A stretch of 64,000 bases of DNA from Brachypodium distachyon (lineage: Eukaryota; Streptophyta; Magnoliopsida; Poales; Poaceae). Positions within the stretch are counted from its first letter, which is position 1. Each line of letters begins with the position of its first letter. Shown here piece after piece: positions 23,101-35,700 of the stretch. The stretch covers positions 49,180,914 to 49,244,913 of the forward strand of contig NC_016132.3 in the NCBI RefSeq assembly GCF_000005505.3, written 5' to 3'. The notes beneath the pieces were generated by a model, which had not been told where the DNA came from, made no database searches, and saw only the letters and a list, made by a program, of their open reading frames with translations. The translations under genes and the position numbers were made by a program.

Positions 23101-24670
23101 TCGCCATTTGTCACCCATGCACCAATGCACCTGTGGTATCCCCTAGAGTATAAAAGGAGGACCGTGGCCTACGGTCAAAGGGTTCGGTTCCTTACTAGTT
23201 TTAGCCAGAAATAGCAAGTAGTCCTTAGCGGAAAAGGAGAGAACGCTCGGGAACTCCCCCGGCAACCTGTAAACCCTTGTTCACTTGTTAATAGGAACAC
23301 AGAAGCAGGACGTAGGGTTTTACACCTCAGGGTGGCCTGAACCTGGGTAAAACGATCGTGTGCATCTCCACGCTTGACATTGGCTTCGCCGGCGATCGCC
23401 GGAGCGATCCCCGACGCCCTCTGCCGAACCTAAAGGGGGTGCCGCACACCCCCGGTGTCTACGCCCTAGGCTACGACAGTCCTTGACTGAAATTGCAACA
23501 ATAGATAAGACCACAATAGATGTTATACTGCTAGGTGCTAGCTGTATTTATGGATATCTGTTTGTGCCTTTTCAATCAATATATGTAACTTAAGATGTTT
23601 ATGTGAGTTGTTTTTTGTCAGAAAACTACTGAAAAGCTAGTGCGTAACTGAATGTAATACTCCCCCCATTCCTAAATATAAGAAGTCCTTGCTTGGTCCT
23701 TGGTCAAACTTCTTAAACTTTGACCAAATTTGTAGAAAAACCTACCAACATCTACAACTCTAAATAAGTTTTAGGACAAACCTAGGACTTCTTATATTTA
23801 GGAACAATGGTAGTAACATAGCCTTTTAGCTTATGACTACAAAATCGGTAATTTTCTGTGTTCATTTTTTCTCCCTAATTGCTTCTTCTTGCTATGATCT
23901 GTTGGATCAGACAAATAGACATGAGCATCATAAGTTCTGTGTTCTGATCGATGCATCGCTTACATTACTAAATATGCTATTGCATCTCATACATTTGGTT
24001 TGATAATAGAGGTGGAATGGTGGAAAATATTCAGATATGTCCTGATAAAATAAACTAAGCAGCTTTCGCGCTGTGATAAGAAACAATTTGTATGATTCAT
24101 TTTTATATTGGAATTAGTTTTTTTTAATATGGCTTACAAATGGACTGCTGTTGTATTCTGGTTTATATAGTGCTAGATGATACTCCCCCCGATCCATATT
24201 AATTGTCTCAAATTTGCTCAAATATGGATGTATTTATGCCTAAAAAGCCACTAGATACATGTAATATTTCGACAACTAATATGGATCGGAAGGAGAGTGT
24301 GTAAGCTCTGTACACCGTCTTGCCTGCACTTATTTGTTGAGCACCCCAGTCCATGTTCTGTTCTTTGTCAGCTGGATAATCTTATGCTTTTGTATTGCTT
24401 GCTTGCAGGTTATGACACTTGTGTTTACATGGCAGCTGGGTATGAAAAACTTTCCGATTTCTCTTTACACATTTGCATTTCCACCTACGGACTGAAAAAT
24501 AATTGCACTGACTATCGTTTTTTCTTTTCTTTTCTTGTAGCAGTAAGATGAGCACCATGAATTCAACCACCCCTCCGGGTCGAAGCAGCTCCGGTCCATC
24601 CCCATTGGCTAGATGCTTTACCCTGCTGCTCCCTATGCTTCTTAGCGTGATTGCTGCAGGCATTCTATGA
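20155..24670 (+). CDS. GPI-anchored glucan endo-1,3-beta-glucosidase (GH17 + X8/CBM43)
   Basis: Four exons: 20155-20215, 20575-21849, 24409-24439 and 24541-24670, with consistent phases, giving 498 residues. A hydrophobic N terminus (LVAFLFLLLV) is the signal peptide. The GH17 domain starts with GICYGRNADDLP; TVGAEI holds the expected acid/base Glu and MITETGWPNKG the nucleophile Glu. A Cys-rich X8/CBM43 domain follows (GTWCVAS ... WACGPGNVDC ... CGFGG ... YDTCVYM), split by two introns. The C terminus is Ser/Pro-rich and ends in a hydrophobic tail (LLLPMLLSVIAAGIL) typical of GPI anchoring. Such enzymes hydrolyse callose at the wall or plasmodesmata (family knowledge). The more common VGNE motif reads VGAE, which also occurs in a GH17 clade. 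Intron 2 (2.6 kb) holds a solo LTR and two Stowaway MITEs. ATG 20161 is an alternative start. Confidence 0.93.
22610..23478 (+). mobile_element. Solo LTR related to Gypsy element B, in glucanase intron 2
   Basis: 869 bp from TGTCGCACCAGTGGCA to CTACGACA, flanked by a perfect 5-bp TSD GTCCT (22605-22609 and 23479-23483). It shares with the LTRs of element B the start, a TATAAAAGGAGGACC block (near 23149) and a GGACGTAGGGTTTTACACCT block near the end, but is otherwise diverged. No internal region is present, so recombination has removed one LTR and the body. It lies in the sense orientation of the host gene. Confidence 0.9.
23660..23813. mobile_element. Stowaway MITE (second family)
   Basis: 154 bp bounded by TA. 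The ends are CTCCCCCCATTCCTAAATAT and, inverted, CTACCATTGTTCCTAAATAT, with an AAGAAGTCCT-type inverted extension. It lies inside glucanase intron 2. Confidence 0.75.
24183..24297. mobile_element. Stowaway MITE
   Basis: About 115 bp, starting CTCCCCCCGATCC and ending GGATCGGAAGGAGAG, of the same family as 3932-4043 (ATGTAATATTTCGAC block). It lies in glucanase intron 2, about 110 bp before exon 3. Confidence 0.8.
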
Positions 24671-25143
24671 TTTCCGGAGATTACCCTGCTGCCCCCTGTG
24701 GTTCTCATTGTGATTGCTACAGAAGGCATCCTGTGATCTCCGGATAGTGATCTAGTTAGTTTATTCGGATGGAAGGTGGAAAGGCTAATTTGCCTAATGC
24801 TGGGAACCAGTACTGTTTTGTTCTGTCGTGAAGTGGGTAGTACGGGCAGTATTATGCAGTATGTTATTCTCTGTGGATGTACATCGCTGCGCGGACACAA
24901 TATATTAGTTTCTGTTGAGAACTAGAAATGTGTTTTGCACTTGTGCTGGTCTAGTCCGTCGACTGTGCTCTCATTTGCTGCGTTCTGTATCGTACTGTCT
25001 AAAACTCGCTTGCATGGTGCTTCTCATACGACAGATTGACAGTATTTAGTATGGGAGGATACGATGCTGCTGGTGCCCAAGGAGTACACATTTGAGGATT
25101 GGATACTCCAGTAGGTGGAAAGCGAGTAGTTTGTCAAATACGG
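24671..25143. other. 3' flank of the glucanase gene
   Basis: Holds the presumed 3' UTR (a repeated ATTACCCTGCTGC/TTTACCCTGCTGC block near 24610-24690) and short intergenic sequence. No other gene was seen. Confidence 0.45.
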
Positions 25144-25649
25144 TTTTTTTTAAAGGAGGTTAAAACTTAAAAAACACAGCCTCTGCATCAACTCTACCTA
25201 CTAGCCTGATGTAAGGTCTGGCCATTATCAGGCAGTATACCCTGACTGCATAATGCATACCACCGCCCAACATTTAAATCTGAAGGTCACGAATCACAAA
25301 CGGTCAAGCTAATCTCAGCGTATGCCGTATGCGCACGCTCCAGAATAAGCGGACACCGTCTTCCACCAGCTAATCTTCAGTACATAGAACGATGCATGAA
25401 ACTTGCCAGGCTTGACAACGACGACACAAACCAGAGTAATAACAGCAAGTGCCCAGCCGCCAACCAGATCCCCACACACACAGATCTAGAGTTCCAACAA
25501 CGACGCCCCAAGGAGGAGAGCGACGCCGCCCAATCCGAGAACTTTGGGTTTTCACCCGAGAACCTAGAGCGGGGATGGTGTGGGCATACCTCAACAACGT
25601 CTCAAGGAAGGAGAGAGACGTCCAATGACGTCACCGCTATCATGGTCGG
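25144..25649 (-). repeat. T-tailed dispersed repeat, left part (oldest layer of the nest)
   Basis: It begins with a run of T (25144-25151) and matches the repeat at 61065-61712 along its length; shared blocks include CTTCCACCA, CCAGGCTTGACA/CAAGGCTTGACA, CGAC(A)GACGCAA-like, CAGATCTAG and TTTTCACCC. The T-run suggests the poly(A) end of a minus-strand retroposon. It continues at 49437-49563 and 50901-51085 after the inserted elements are removed. Confidence 0.6.
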
Positions 25650-25727
25650 TACGGGCGGAGCTGGTATACAAGTCATGGGTTCAGGTGAACCTAATGGCAT
25701 TTGTCAATCCTTCTTTAGATTAGTCTT

Positions 25728-26536
25728 TGTCGTGGTGGTGTCACGGCAGATGCCATATGATGGATTATGTTGGGGTCGATGGACGAAGGAGGAACCGGAG
25801 GAGGGAGGGCGTGATTAGAGCCACACACAACACAAGAACATATGCAGCTTTACCCAGGTTCGGAGCCCTCTAGATGAGGTAAAACTCCTACTCCTGCTTT
25901 GTGGTATTCCCCGAGATACCGAGGATTACAATGGAGCTCCTTGGGCTGTTTCTTGAGGAAGAAGAAGAAGAAGGGGAAAACCCTAAAAGACTAAGTGAAG
26001 GACCCCTCTCCTGGGAGGGGTGGTGCTCCTATTTAAAGGCCGTCGATGTCACACTGACATGTGGGCCAAAAGCTAACCCTATCTTCTACGGGGCCCACCG
26101 GGTACGCTCCATGGTTCCCTCGAGGTTGCACGGCAGGGGACAAAACAGCTTTACTTTTTGTAGCGTCAGGCGGCGTGCACTGTAGCCACACACCGGCCTT
26201 CGTCATCGGTCCTTCTTCGGCGCTTTACTGTGCAGTCGCCTGACGCCACGACGTGAGCAACGACTGCTTTCCCGTGATAAAGGGGGCGCTGCTTTACTTT
26301 GCGCTATGTGCTCAGGATAAGACCGTTGACGCATCTCGGCGCTGGCCGAGATCAGACTGCTTGTGCTTATCCTGCAATCACATAAGACAAGATAGATATG
26401 CCGGCATACTTTTGGTATGCCGGCCTGTTATCAATTCGGCTTAAGGATGCCGGCGTACTTGCCTGTGCTGGCTTTGTCCTCGTTATCTCGGCTAATATGT
26501 GTCGTCATGACCCTACCCGGGGTCATCCCCCCGACA
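25728..26536 (-). repeat. LTR of element A (3' LTR)
   Basis: 809 bp, plus-strand start TGTCGTGGTGG and end CCCCCCGACA. Compared with the other LTR it has about 50 extra bp near 26387-26440, including the palindrome TGCCGGCATACTTTTGGTATGCCGGC cut to its core TGCCGGCATAC/GTATGCCGGC. Confidence 0.9.
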
Positions 26537-27190
26537 CTAGTCCCGAAGCTGTTGCGGTCCGGCAGGAAAAGATGTTGGGCCACGACAGTTTCCCAAAACT
26601 CAGGCAACCAAAGCCTAATAGGGCTGAGCCAAGGGAAATGCCGAGACAACCCCGAGCTTTCTTAGCCGAGATCTGGCAATTCCGACATATCTAGTCGGCG
26701 TGGCATTTCAGCCTTGAGCCGAGATTCCTTTCTTCATCGCGGCCGGCAATAGAAAACCCGTTTCTGCCGACATTAATGCCACCCGTCGCTCATACTCTGC
26801 GCTTTGCTTTAGTAACGGAAAGATAATACTCGAAGTACTGCTGGCGTGCCTTTTGAGGCGAGCGTGTCGTCCCATCAGACAGGAAAACCGACAGGCCATT
26901 AAGGGGGGGAATTTCGGTTCCCACGCGGAGCCTTATCTCCCCGGATTCGGCGGGATTTACCGCGCCACGTCGCGCAGTAATCGCGCGCATGCGCCGTTTA
27001 TGGGGTTAAATACCCCATGATCGTGCGTGGACTTACCGTTGGCCACGGATATCGTGGGCGCGGAAGATCCGCGCCCCATGAGTGCGCCTCAGTTATAAAT
27101 AAGGGGGGCGGGGTGAAACCCTTGCTCTCCCTCTGCTCTCGCGCGCCCCGCCATTGCCGTGAGCTCGAAGCTTCTCTGCCGCTGTGCTTC
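26537..27190 (-). other. 3' untranslated region of element A
   Basis: It lies between the truncated RT and the LTR. No coding motifs are visible. The join at about 27190 cuts the RT frame, so a deletion breakpoint is likely here. Confidence 0.6.
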
Positions 27191-28301
27191 AAACCAAACG
27201 GCATAGTGCGATAACAATAAGCCCCGAACGGGGTGATAAAGGATGTCTTTATTTGATCATTAGGGTTCAGCGGTATCTGGTGAAAACCAGAGTACGCGTC
27301 TACAAAAGACAACAACTCACACTTGGCAGTTGAGTCGATCACTTGATCAATCCAAGGTAACGGAAAAAGATCTTTGGAGCATGCCTTGTTCAGGCTAGTG
27401 TAGTCGATACACATGCGCCATACCTTGGCAGCAGTCGGGTCGTCTTTCTTCTTCTCAACCATGATCGGGTTTGCCAACCAGTCAAGATGCAACACTTCCA
27501 TGATAAAGCCGGCAGCTAGAAGTCGGGATATCTCTTCCGATATGATCTTCCTTCTGTCATCGGCGAAGCGTCAAAGGGGCTGCTTCATCGGTTTTGCGTC
27601 TGGCCTGACATGTAATGAGTGCTCAGCCAACTCCCTCGGCACACCCGGCAGGTCTTGATTTGACCATGCGAAGATGTCCCGATTCTCACGCAGGAAGCTG
27701 GTGAGCTCACCTTCCTATTTCGCGTTCAGGCCGGCACCAATGATGACGGTCCGGTCCGGGAACTCACCGTCGACCGGGATCTTCTTCGTCTCCTTGACTG
27801 CCTGAAAAGCCACACTCCCATAGGGGTTGGTCATAGCCGGCAGGCCAATTTGTGCCGACTGAGCCAATGCAACGGCTTCTTGCGGCTTCCTTTTCTCCCC
27901 AGCAATAACCAGTGACTCGGCCAAAGCGGACCCTGCCGCTGCGCACTCCATCGAACGCTTGTAGTTGCCGGTAATGGTTATGGTACAAGTCGGGTCCGAC
28001 ATCTTCATCTTCAGATAGCCAATGTGGGTGGTCGCCATGAATTTGGCCAATGCCGGTCTGTCGAGCAACGCATGGTACGGACTGCTGAGGTCCACCACCT
28101 CGAACACCAAGTTCTCAGTTCGACAGTTCTCGCTGGTGCCGAATAAGACGTCAACTCGGATCTGGCCTACCAAGGCACAAGACACTCCTAGCACAATACC
28201 ATGAAAGGTAGTCCGCCTAGGCTCAAGCATGTTATCAGTAATGCCGAGCTTGAGCATCGTGTGTCGGTACATGATGTTTATGCCGCTCCCATTATCGATG
28301 A
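27191..28301 (-). pseudogene. Element A protease and partial reverse transcriptase
   Basis: The minus-strand frame starts at the aspartic protease motif IDNGSG, beside the insertion of element C (28307), and continues through the protease fold to about 27725. RT blocks follow (LANPIMV, MCIDYTSLNKAC, SFVDAYSGFHQI, TMPFGLK) and then stop abruptly. The YxDD catalytic block and everything after it are absent. Frame breaks occur between 27500 and 27720. It is not functional. Confidence 0.85.
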
Positions 28302-29874
28302 GTATCTGAAGCGACCGCTCCCTTACTAGGGTTCGATCTCTGTGCTTATTTGTGCTAGTCCCTGGATCGACTCACTAGCACACACAGTTCAAGATGTAAT
28401 ACCAAGATACAAAGGTCAATAGTACTTTATTACATCGTATCATCCAGAACTTAATTGTACTTTCAAACTTGCATGACCTCTCAGGCCAGCATAAACAAAT
28501 ATTGTTTCAAAACCATGATAACATTGTATCATAAAACTGCAGCGGAAAGGTAGAGCAAATGGGCCTCATCTACTCCCAGAGGAGAGAGCATGTTGGAATG
28601 TAAGCACATGACACAAAGAACATCGACGAACCTCACTCTTCGTCAGATTCACCTGCATTATTAATTGCAGCCACTACGTGGTCAATACATTTGAATGTAT
28701 TAGCAAGCTCACCTGGAAGTTATAACAAATCCTACCAAGTATATGCAGTTGAGGTATAGTGGGGTTCAGGTTTTATGGCGTGGTAGCAAAACATAGTTTA
28801 TCTTACTACAAGAGAGTGTTAAAATATTTTTAACTAATGGACACGGGATAGAAACACCCATACTCCTATTAACCTAGAGCACATTGAGTAGAAACATCAA
28901 GTGCCCCTACCCTGTTCAAACCATTCATTTTATTTAAGAAGTTGGAATGAGTGAGACTTTCCTTACAGCCCCAAAATCTAGTTGCTCATAATTGTTCGTA
29001 ACCGGGGACACCGCTAAGTACTTGGTTTGACACTCTCGAGAGGTTGTGCACATTTCCCACAAGAATTCGACGTGTTAATCCCTTACTGTCCTTCGGATGG
29101 AGTAGCAACCGCATCAATTTCAAGAATTTTCAGAACATGTTCACCCAAACCACCTGAGGGAGCTGCGCTCCCACCTACACAACTACCTCAGTACAATCCC
29201 TCGGATCTGGGTAAACATTTCTTACTCCATCCAGGCAGAGCCCATATTACCATGTGGTTGTACTGGAAGCTACTAAACAGGAAACTAGTCCAGTCTCTGA
29301 TACCCCATGTGGCATTCCACATTTGCGACGCAAGCGCTCCCCGAATCCACGGAAGAGACGTCCATGGACGATCCATCTCCGAATCCACGGAGACTCGACT
29401 CAGAGGGACCCATAGAAATGGACCTGACGTCGCATAACATCTCGAATACTCAAAGCAGTCCACCCAGGATGGTTCATTAGGGTTGTTTTTTGCCAAGTTT
29501 CCAAAATCACTCCACATCATCATTTCACAGTGATTGAGATTCCCTCCCACATTTACTAACATAGCATGGCTAAGCAATTCTAATCACGATGGCTATTGGT
29601 GGAGGATTCATGGCAAAGTTAACCCTATAGCTAGTAGGTCAATCATAGGTAGCATAAGTACGAGTAATAGTCCTATCAATGCATTTCTACAAACAACTCT
29701 AATGCATAAGTATTTTTTAAAAACAAACAGTAATAAGATATGATCAAAATGAACTTGTCTTGGTAGCAGTTGGAGTTCAAAACTTGTCACAATCACAAGG
29801 TTCGCTCTCCGAGAAAACTATTCAAATACAAACAATATACACACACATAAACACACAATTCCAACATGACAAAA

Positions 29875-30862
29875 TGTCGCACCAGTGGCACCCGGGGTAC
29901 TACCGCTGCGCCACGCGTGGGCCCCTCCCCCGAGTTCCCGGGAACGTCTCATCCCGGGGAGCGCGGACGAGCTTCCCGGCAAGCTACCAGCCCGAAAGGG
30001 GCTAGCGGGGCTTCTGGGAATATTCCCGCTTAGGCACCTCCCCGGAAGCTGCTACCCGGGAGGAGGTTCCCGGGTGCGCTGGGCCCGGGTGCTTCCCGGG
30101 CCGACTTGCGGGGACTGGGGGTTCCCGGACGCGTGCCCCCGCCTCCGGTCGTGGGGCCCACTAGACAGCGCCGCACGAGCGCGTGCCGGGCGCGGAACGC
30201 GCGGTCCCACCAAGGCAAGGAGTAAGGCGCGCGGCTCAGTAAACGAGCCGACCGACGGGTAGTTACCCGTCCGATCCCAGGAACAGTGGTTGTCCTATCC
30301 TACCCTAGGGTCTTAGGCCCCTAGCATCGGAGGTGGCACCCATGCATGCCACCAGCTCACCGGGGAGAGTTGCGTGCCTCCCCGTTGGACACTTGTAGCC
30401 CATGCACCGTGGCACATGTGGCAGCCCCTTGTGTATAAAAGGAGGACCCATGCCAACGGTCAAGGGGGTTAGAGGGTTGACGGGTCAGACAGTTGGGAGG
30501 ATAGTGAGTTGATCAGTTGGTTCCGGTAGACAAAGCAGAGAATAGCGAGGAGTACTTAGACACTGAGAGGAAGCCCGGGAACTGGCCCGGCGAGAACTTG
30601 TAAATGCTTGATCCGCAATCAATATCAGTTCAGACAGGCAGGACGTAGGATTTTACACCTCCGGGTGGCCCGAACCTGGGTAAAAAACGGGTGTGCATTT
30701 GTTCTGGTACTACCGCGCCCTCTTGGCACTTGGTCTCACCGGCCCCATAGGGCCTCATCGACCGCGCCAGCGATAACCGGGTCTCCGCCCCAGACGCCCC
30801 TACCGAACCTAAAAGGGGGATGTGGCTGCCCGCCCCTGGTGTCGGAGCACCGAGCGACGACA
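29875..30862 (+). repeat. 5' LTR of element B
   Basis: 988 bp, TGTCGCACCAG ... GCGACGACA. It contains a TATA-box block GTGTATAAAAGGAGGACC near 30431-30448, the likely retrotransposon promoter. Confidence 0.95.
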
Positions 30863-30885
30863 TCTGGCACGCCAGGTAGGGGGCG
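30863..30885 (+). promoter_or_regulatory. Primer-binding-site region of element B
   Basis: Directly after the LTR comes TCTGGCACGCCAGGTAGGGG, the position and style of Gypsy primer-binding sites in grasses. The matching tRNA was not identified. Confidence 0.55.
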
Positions 30886-30972
30886 CGGGAGTGGACAACA
30901 CCGCAGATCGCCGGCAGCAGAAGTTCCCATCGGCATCGGCTTCACTCTCCTTCGGCGACGAGCCTAGCCACC

Positions 30973-32725
30973 ATGCCCCCCAAGCGGGCTGGTGATTCAC
31001 GCATAGACCCGCGTGAGGCCCCAGCGGTGCACACGCGGTCGCATGATGTGCGACCCGAGTCGGGAGCTCAAGAGAATCCCGAGCCCTCGAGGGTGCAGCA
31101 AACGCAGCTGCCTCCACCGCCTCCCCGACCGTCGACCGACAATCGGCCGAGGGGACCGGCTGCCCCCAGCGCCGGGGGCAGTCGGGCGAGCACGCATGGT
31201 GTCGCCCGGGCCAGCCAACGGGTGGAGTCGCGACCCGAGGATGCCCCGCGGCAGTGGCACCCGGAGCACGCCGCGTCACGGGCGACCCCTAGAGGTTCGC
31301 ACCCGGAGGCGTCCGGGGCCAGGGCGGGAAGCACCGTTCAGGAAACCGATTGCCCCCCGTGCGAACCCCGGCTGAAGCCATCATCACCGCGTGCGTCAAG
31401 GTGCGGTACACGCCGGCGCACGAGACGTGGGGCGAGGAGTTGGAAGTGCTTCTCGCCCTGGCCGCCCAGCAGCCGCAGGGCGAGGGCGCCCCGGTAGGCT
31501 CCGGCCACGGGCCGAACTCAGAGCGCGCCGCCCGCCTCGCGACAGGGGGAGAACCCTCCCCCTCCTCAGCGGGCCTGGTAGACGGGGGCATCGCCCACCG
31601 TCCCGGGGGGCGATGCGCGTGGCATCTTGAATGCCCGACAACAGGAGGATCTGCGCCCGCGCTTGGAGCGCCGGCGCAGGCGCGAGGTGGAGCGCCAGCG
31701 CCCACTGGAGCAAGAAGACGCTCCCTTGGGCCCAGAAGACGGCTGCACCGCGTTCGCGCACGAGTTGCGGCGGGTGGTGTGGCCCCGTAAGTTCCGGGCG
31801 CCTGCATGCCATCGGCGCCGACGACAAGGTCAGGGCGAACTGGTTCCCGATGGTCCTGAAGGGATCAGCGCGAACCTGGTTGCTCAACCTGCCCGCCGGA
31901 TCCGTGGCCACCTGGGCAGACCTGCACGAGCAGTTCGTGAGCGCGTTCCAGGGCGGCTATAAGCGCCCGGGAACCATGGCGGAGCTGCACACCATCGTGC
32001 AAAAACCGGGAGAGACGTTGCGGGCCTTCGTCAACCGCTTCTCCAATCTCTCCTACTCTATTCCGGAGGCGGAGCCGGCCGCCATCATTAACACCTTCGC
32101 CATCAACGTCCGCGATCCCAAGATGCGTGAGAAGCTGAGCACGCATCGGATCCAGACGACGCAGGACTTCTACGCCTTGGCACACAAGTGCGCCATGGCC
32201 GAGGAGGGGCGCCTAGCGCCCGAGCTGGCAGCCCCGGCTGCCGCGAGCCCTGGCGAGGGCTCGCAGAAGAAGGGTTCTCATAAGCGCAGCGGGAAGCAAG
32301 TCCTCGCTGCGGACTCGGGGGCTCCTGCTGCGAGGCCCACGAAGAAGGCCTCGTCGGGGGGAGAATCTAGCGGGAAGCAGGGCGACGCGCCCCGCTGTCC
32401 TATCCACAACAACTCGACCCACGACGCGCAGAGTTGCCGCGTCCTGCATGGGATCAAGCAGCGGCGGGAGCAGCACCACGAGGAGCGCCGGGCCGCCGGC
32501 GCCTGCTTCAATTGTGGCGACATCGGGCATTTCTCCCGAGATTGCCCGAACGACCCCAGAGCGGGTCCGAGGCCGGCCGGCGGTGGTGGCGGCAGGGTTG
32601 AACACCAAGGAGGGCGCAGCCAGCCCCTCGCTGCGCGGGAACGCCCTCCTCGGGGGCGTGACAGGGCGCGCGCCGAGGAGCAGCGTGGGTCCGACTATTC
32701 CGGCGGCGACGAGCCGGGCTTCTAG
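30973..32725 (+). pseudogene. Element B gag polyprotein
   Basis: A Met at 30973 opens a Pro/Arg-rich N-terminal stretch. The frame then shifts, and the core of gag reads from about 31790 to the stop at 32723-32725. It has the capsid-type block WLLNLPAGSVATWADLHEQF and a CCHC zinc knuckle CFNCGDIGHFSRDC near 32500-32545. Gag packages the element RNA. At least one frameshift (about 31500-31800) breaks the N-terminal part. Confidence 0.85.
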
Positions 32726-32785
32726 GAGCCTCGTGGCGTCGCCTGCATCCATGGGGGAGCTTACGCTCTCCCATCCCATGCCACG

Positions 32786-35700
32786 GTGAAGCGCCTCACC
32801 CGCGACGTGTGCGCGCTGTTGCCGGATGTGGAGCCGCAACAGCCGCTGAGGTGGTCGCACGTGTCGATCACCTTCAGCGCCGACGATCACCCGGTGCGAC
32901 AGTTGGGTTCCGGCGTAGTACCCTTCGTCGTCTCGCCGATCATTAGCAATATGACGGTGACCAAGGTGCTGGTGGACAACGGAGCGGGGCTTAACCTTCT
33001 GTCCGCCAGGCTGGTGGAAAAGCTCCAGCTGCCGATGGAGCAGCTGAAGCCCACCGAACCGTTCCGGGGGGTGAACCCCGGGATCGTGCGCCCGCTGGGA
33101 CGCATCACGCTGCCGGTCACCTTCGGGTCCCGGGAAGCGTTCAGGACCGAGCATATAGTGTTGGACGTGGCGCATACCCTGTTGCCCTACAACGGGATCC
33201 TTGGTCGGTCGGCGCTGATCAAGTTTATGGCGGCTACACATTGCGCCTATGGCGTGATGAAGATGCCGTCCGTCTACGGAGTGCTCTCCATCACGTGCGA
33301 TCTCAAAGACGCTGCTTGGTGTGTTGGCGAGGTCGTCCGGGCCGTTGCTGCAGCTGACACCAGCGACGAAGGTGTTGTCGAGGACGACGCCTTGCCAGGT
33401 GACGCCCCGGCAACGAAGAAGGCCCGCGCCACCCTGCAAGGGCTAGCCGGAGGAGGCGCGGGCTCGAGCTCGCGTCCCGGCAAGGGGCGGGGGCTCTGGG
33501 AGGAGGCCGCCAAAGTGAAGAAGCTGCCCCTCCAAGCTGGCGACAAGGAGCGCACCGTTACCGTCGGTGTTAACCTGACCGCCGAATAGGAAAGCGTCCT
33601 CGTCACCTTCCTTCGGGAAAACGCCAACGTGTTCGCCTGGAAACCGTCGGACCTTCCCGGAGTCCCCAGGGAGGTGATTGAGCATCGGCTCGCGGTGCGC
33701 CCGGACGCGCACCCCGTCAAGCAGAAGATCCGGCGGCAGGCACAAGAGTGGAGAGATTTCATCAAGCAAGAGGTGGGCAATCTCAGGGCTGCCGGGGGGA
33801 TCAGGGAAGTTTTGTATCCCACTTGGCTGGCTAATCCTGTAGTAGTGCCCAAAGCGGGGAATAAGCTTCGCATGTGCGTAGATTTTACCGATCTTAATCG
33901 TGCATGCCCCAAGGATCCCTTCCCTGTACCCCGTATCGACCAGATAGTTGATTCTACCGCTGGTTGTGACCTGTTGAGTTTTCTGGATGCTTTCTCCGGC
34001 TACCATCAAATCAAGATGGCGGTCGAGGATGAGGAAAACACAGCGTTTATCACCCCGGTTGGCTGCTACTGCTATACATGCATGCCTTTCGGGTTGAAGA
34101 ACGCGGGCTCCACATTCTAGCGTGCCCTGCGAGAATGTTTGGGGCCCCAGCTAGGCCGCAACGCGGAGGCCTACATGGAGGACATCGTCATCAAATCGAA
34201 GCGTAGGGGCTCGCTGATTGATGACCTGCGGGAGATATTTGACAACCTCCGCAAGATCAAGCTCAAGCTGAACCATGATAAGTGCACCTTCGGTGTCAAC
34301 TCCGGGCAGCTTCTGGGTTTCTTGGTTTCACACCGGGGGATATAGGCCAACCCGACCAAAATAGAAGCCATCGAGAAGATGGAGGCCTCCCGCAAGGTGA
34401 AAGATGTCTAGCGCCTCAACGGCTACGTTGCCGCGCTTGGACGCTTCATCTCCAGGCTGGGCGAGCGTGCCCTGCCTTTCTTCCGGGTAACGAAGAAGAA
34501 GGGTCCCGTCGACTGGACTGCCGAGGCCGAGGCGGTGCTCCAGGAACTCAAGCGATACCTGAGGTCACCGCCCATACTCGTCGCCCCCAAGGTGGGCGAG
34601 CCGTTGCTACTCTACTTAGTGGCGACTGACCAGGTGGTCAGCTCAGTGCTGGTTGCCGAGAGGGAGGAAGACGTCCCGGGGAGTGGGGCTGCGGGGCAGG
34701 GGGCTGAGCAGCCTCCGGCAACAACCTCAAACCCGGGGACCACCCAGAGCTGGCAACCTCGGCGCCGCAGAAGCGGTTGGTGCAGCGACCGGTGTACTTC
34801 GTCAGTACGGTGTTGCGCGACGCGCGGACAAGATACCTGAAAGTACAGAAGCTCCTTCTGGGGATTCTACTTGCGTCCCGCAAGTTGCGCCACTACTTCC
34901 AGGCGTGGAGAGGACCCTCACCAACCGTGAAGCCACCGGGAGGGTGGCCGATTGAAGGATGGAGCTGTCGGAGTTTGACCTCCACTTCGCCAACTCCAAA
35001 AGCATCAAGAGCACGGCCCTGGCGGACTTCGTCGCGGAGTGGACGTCCACGGGCGTAGAAGAAAGTTAGTCGGAGACCGGCCTTCCCGGCAAGCTGGACG
35101 AGGGCCACTGGGTCCTCTACTTCGACGGTGCGTTCAGTCTCCAGGGAGCGGGGGCTGGGGTCATCATCGAATCACCCACAGGGGACCAGCTGCGGTTCGC
35201 CGTCCAACTCGACTTCGCTAACTCCACGACAACACGGCGGAGTACGAAGGCCTGCTTGTTGGGCTGCGGGCAACGATCGTCCTCGACATTAAGCGCCTGG
35301 TTGTTCGCGGTGATTCCCAGCTTGTGATCAACCAGGTGAACAAGGACTACGATTGCCCTCAAATGGCGCTGTACGTGGAAGAGGTCCGAAAGCTGGAACG
35401 GAAGTTCAAGGGTTTGCGCTTCCAGCACGTCAAGCAGAAGGACAACTTCGCTGCTGACGAGCTGGCCAAGATGGCAGCAGAGCGCCGGAAGCCCCTGGCG
35501 GGGGTGTTCTCTCAGAAGCAACTGGCTCCTTCAGTCGCCCCCCAGCCGGCAACCGAAGGAATCCCTGCAACAGCAGGGGTCCATGCCGCTGGTATGGCGG
35601 CATGCATTGGCAGGGAAATTCCTCCCTGGGCGGAAGAGATCGTCCGCTATTTGAAAGGGGAGGCTCTCAAGGAGGATGACGTCACCGCGGAGCGCGTAGC

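Noticed and set aside
25144..25151. TSD for the T-tailed repeat
   Set aside because: No convincing direct repeat found at its two ends, so the retroposon class remains an inference.
32213..33439. 408-residue minus-strand frame
   Set aside because: Antisense shadow of gag/protease of element B in GC-rich sequence.
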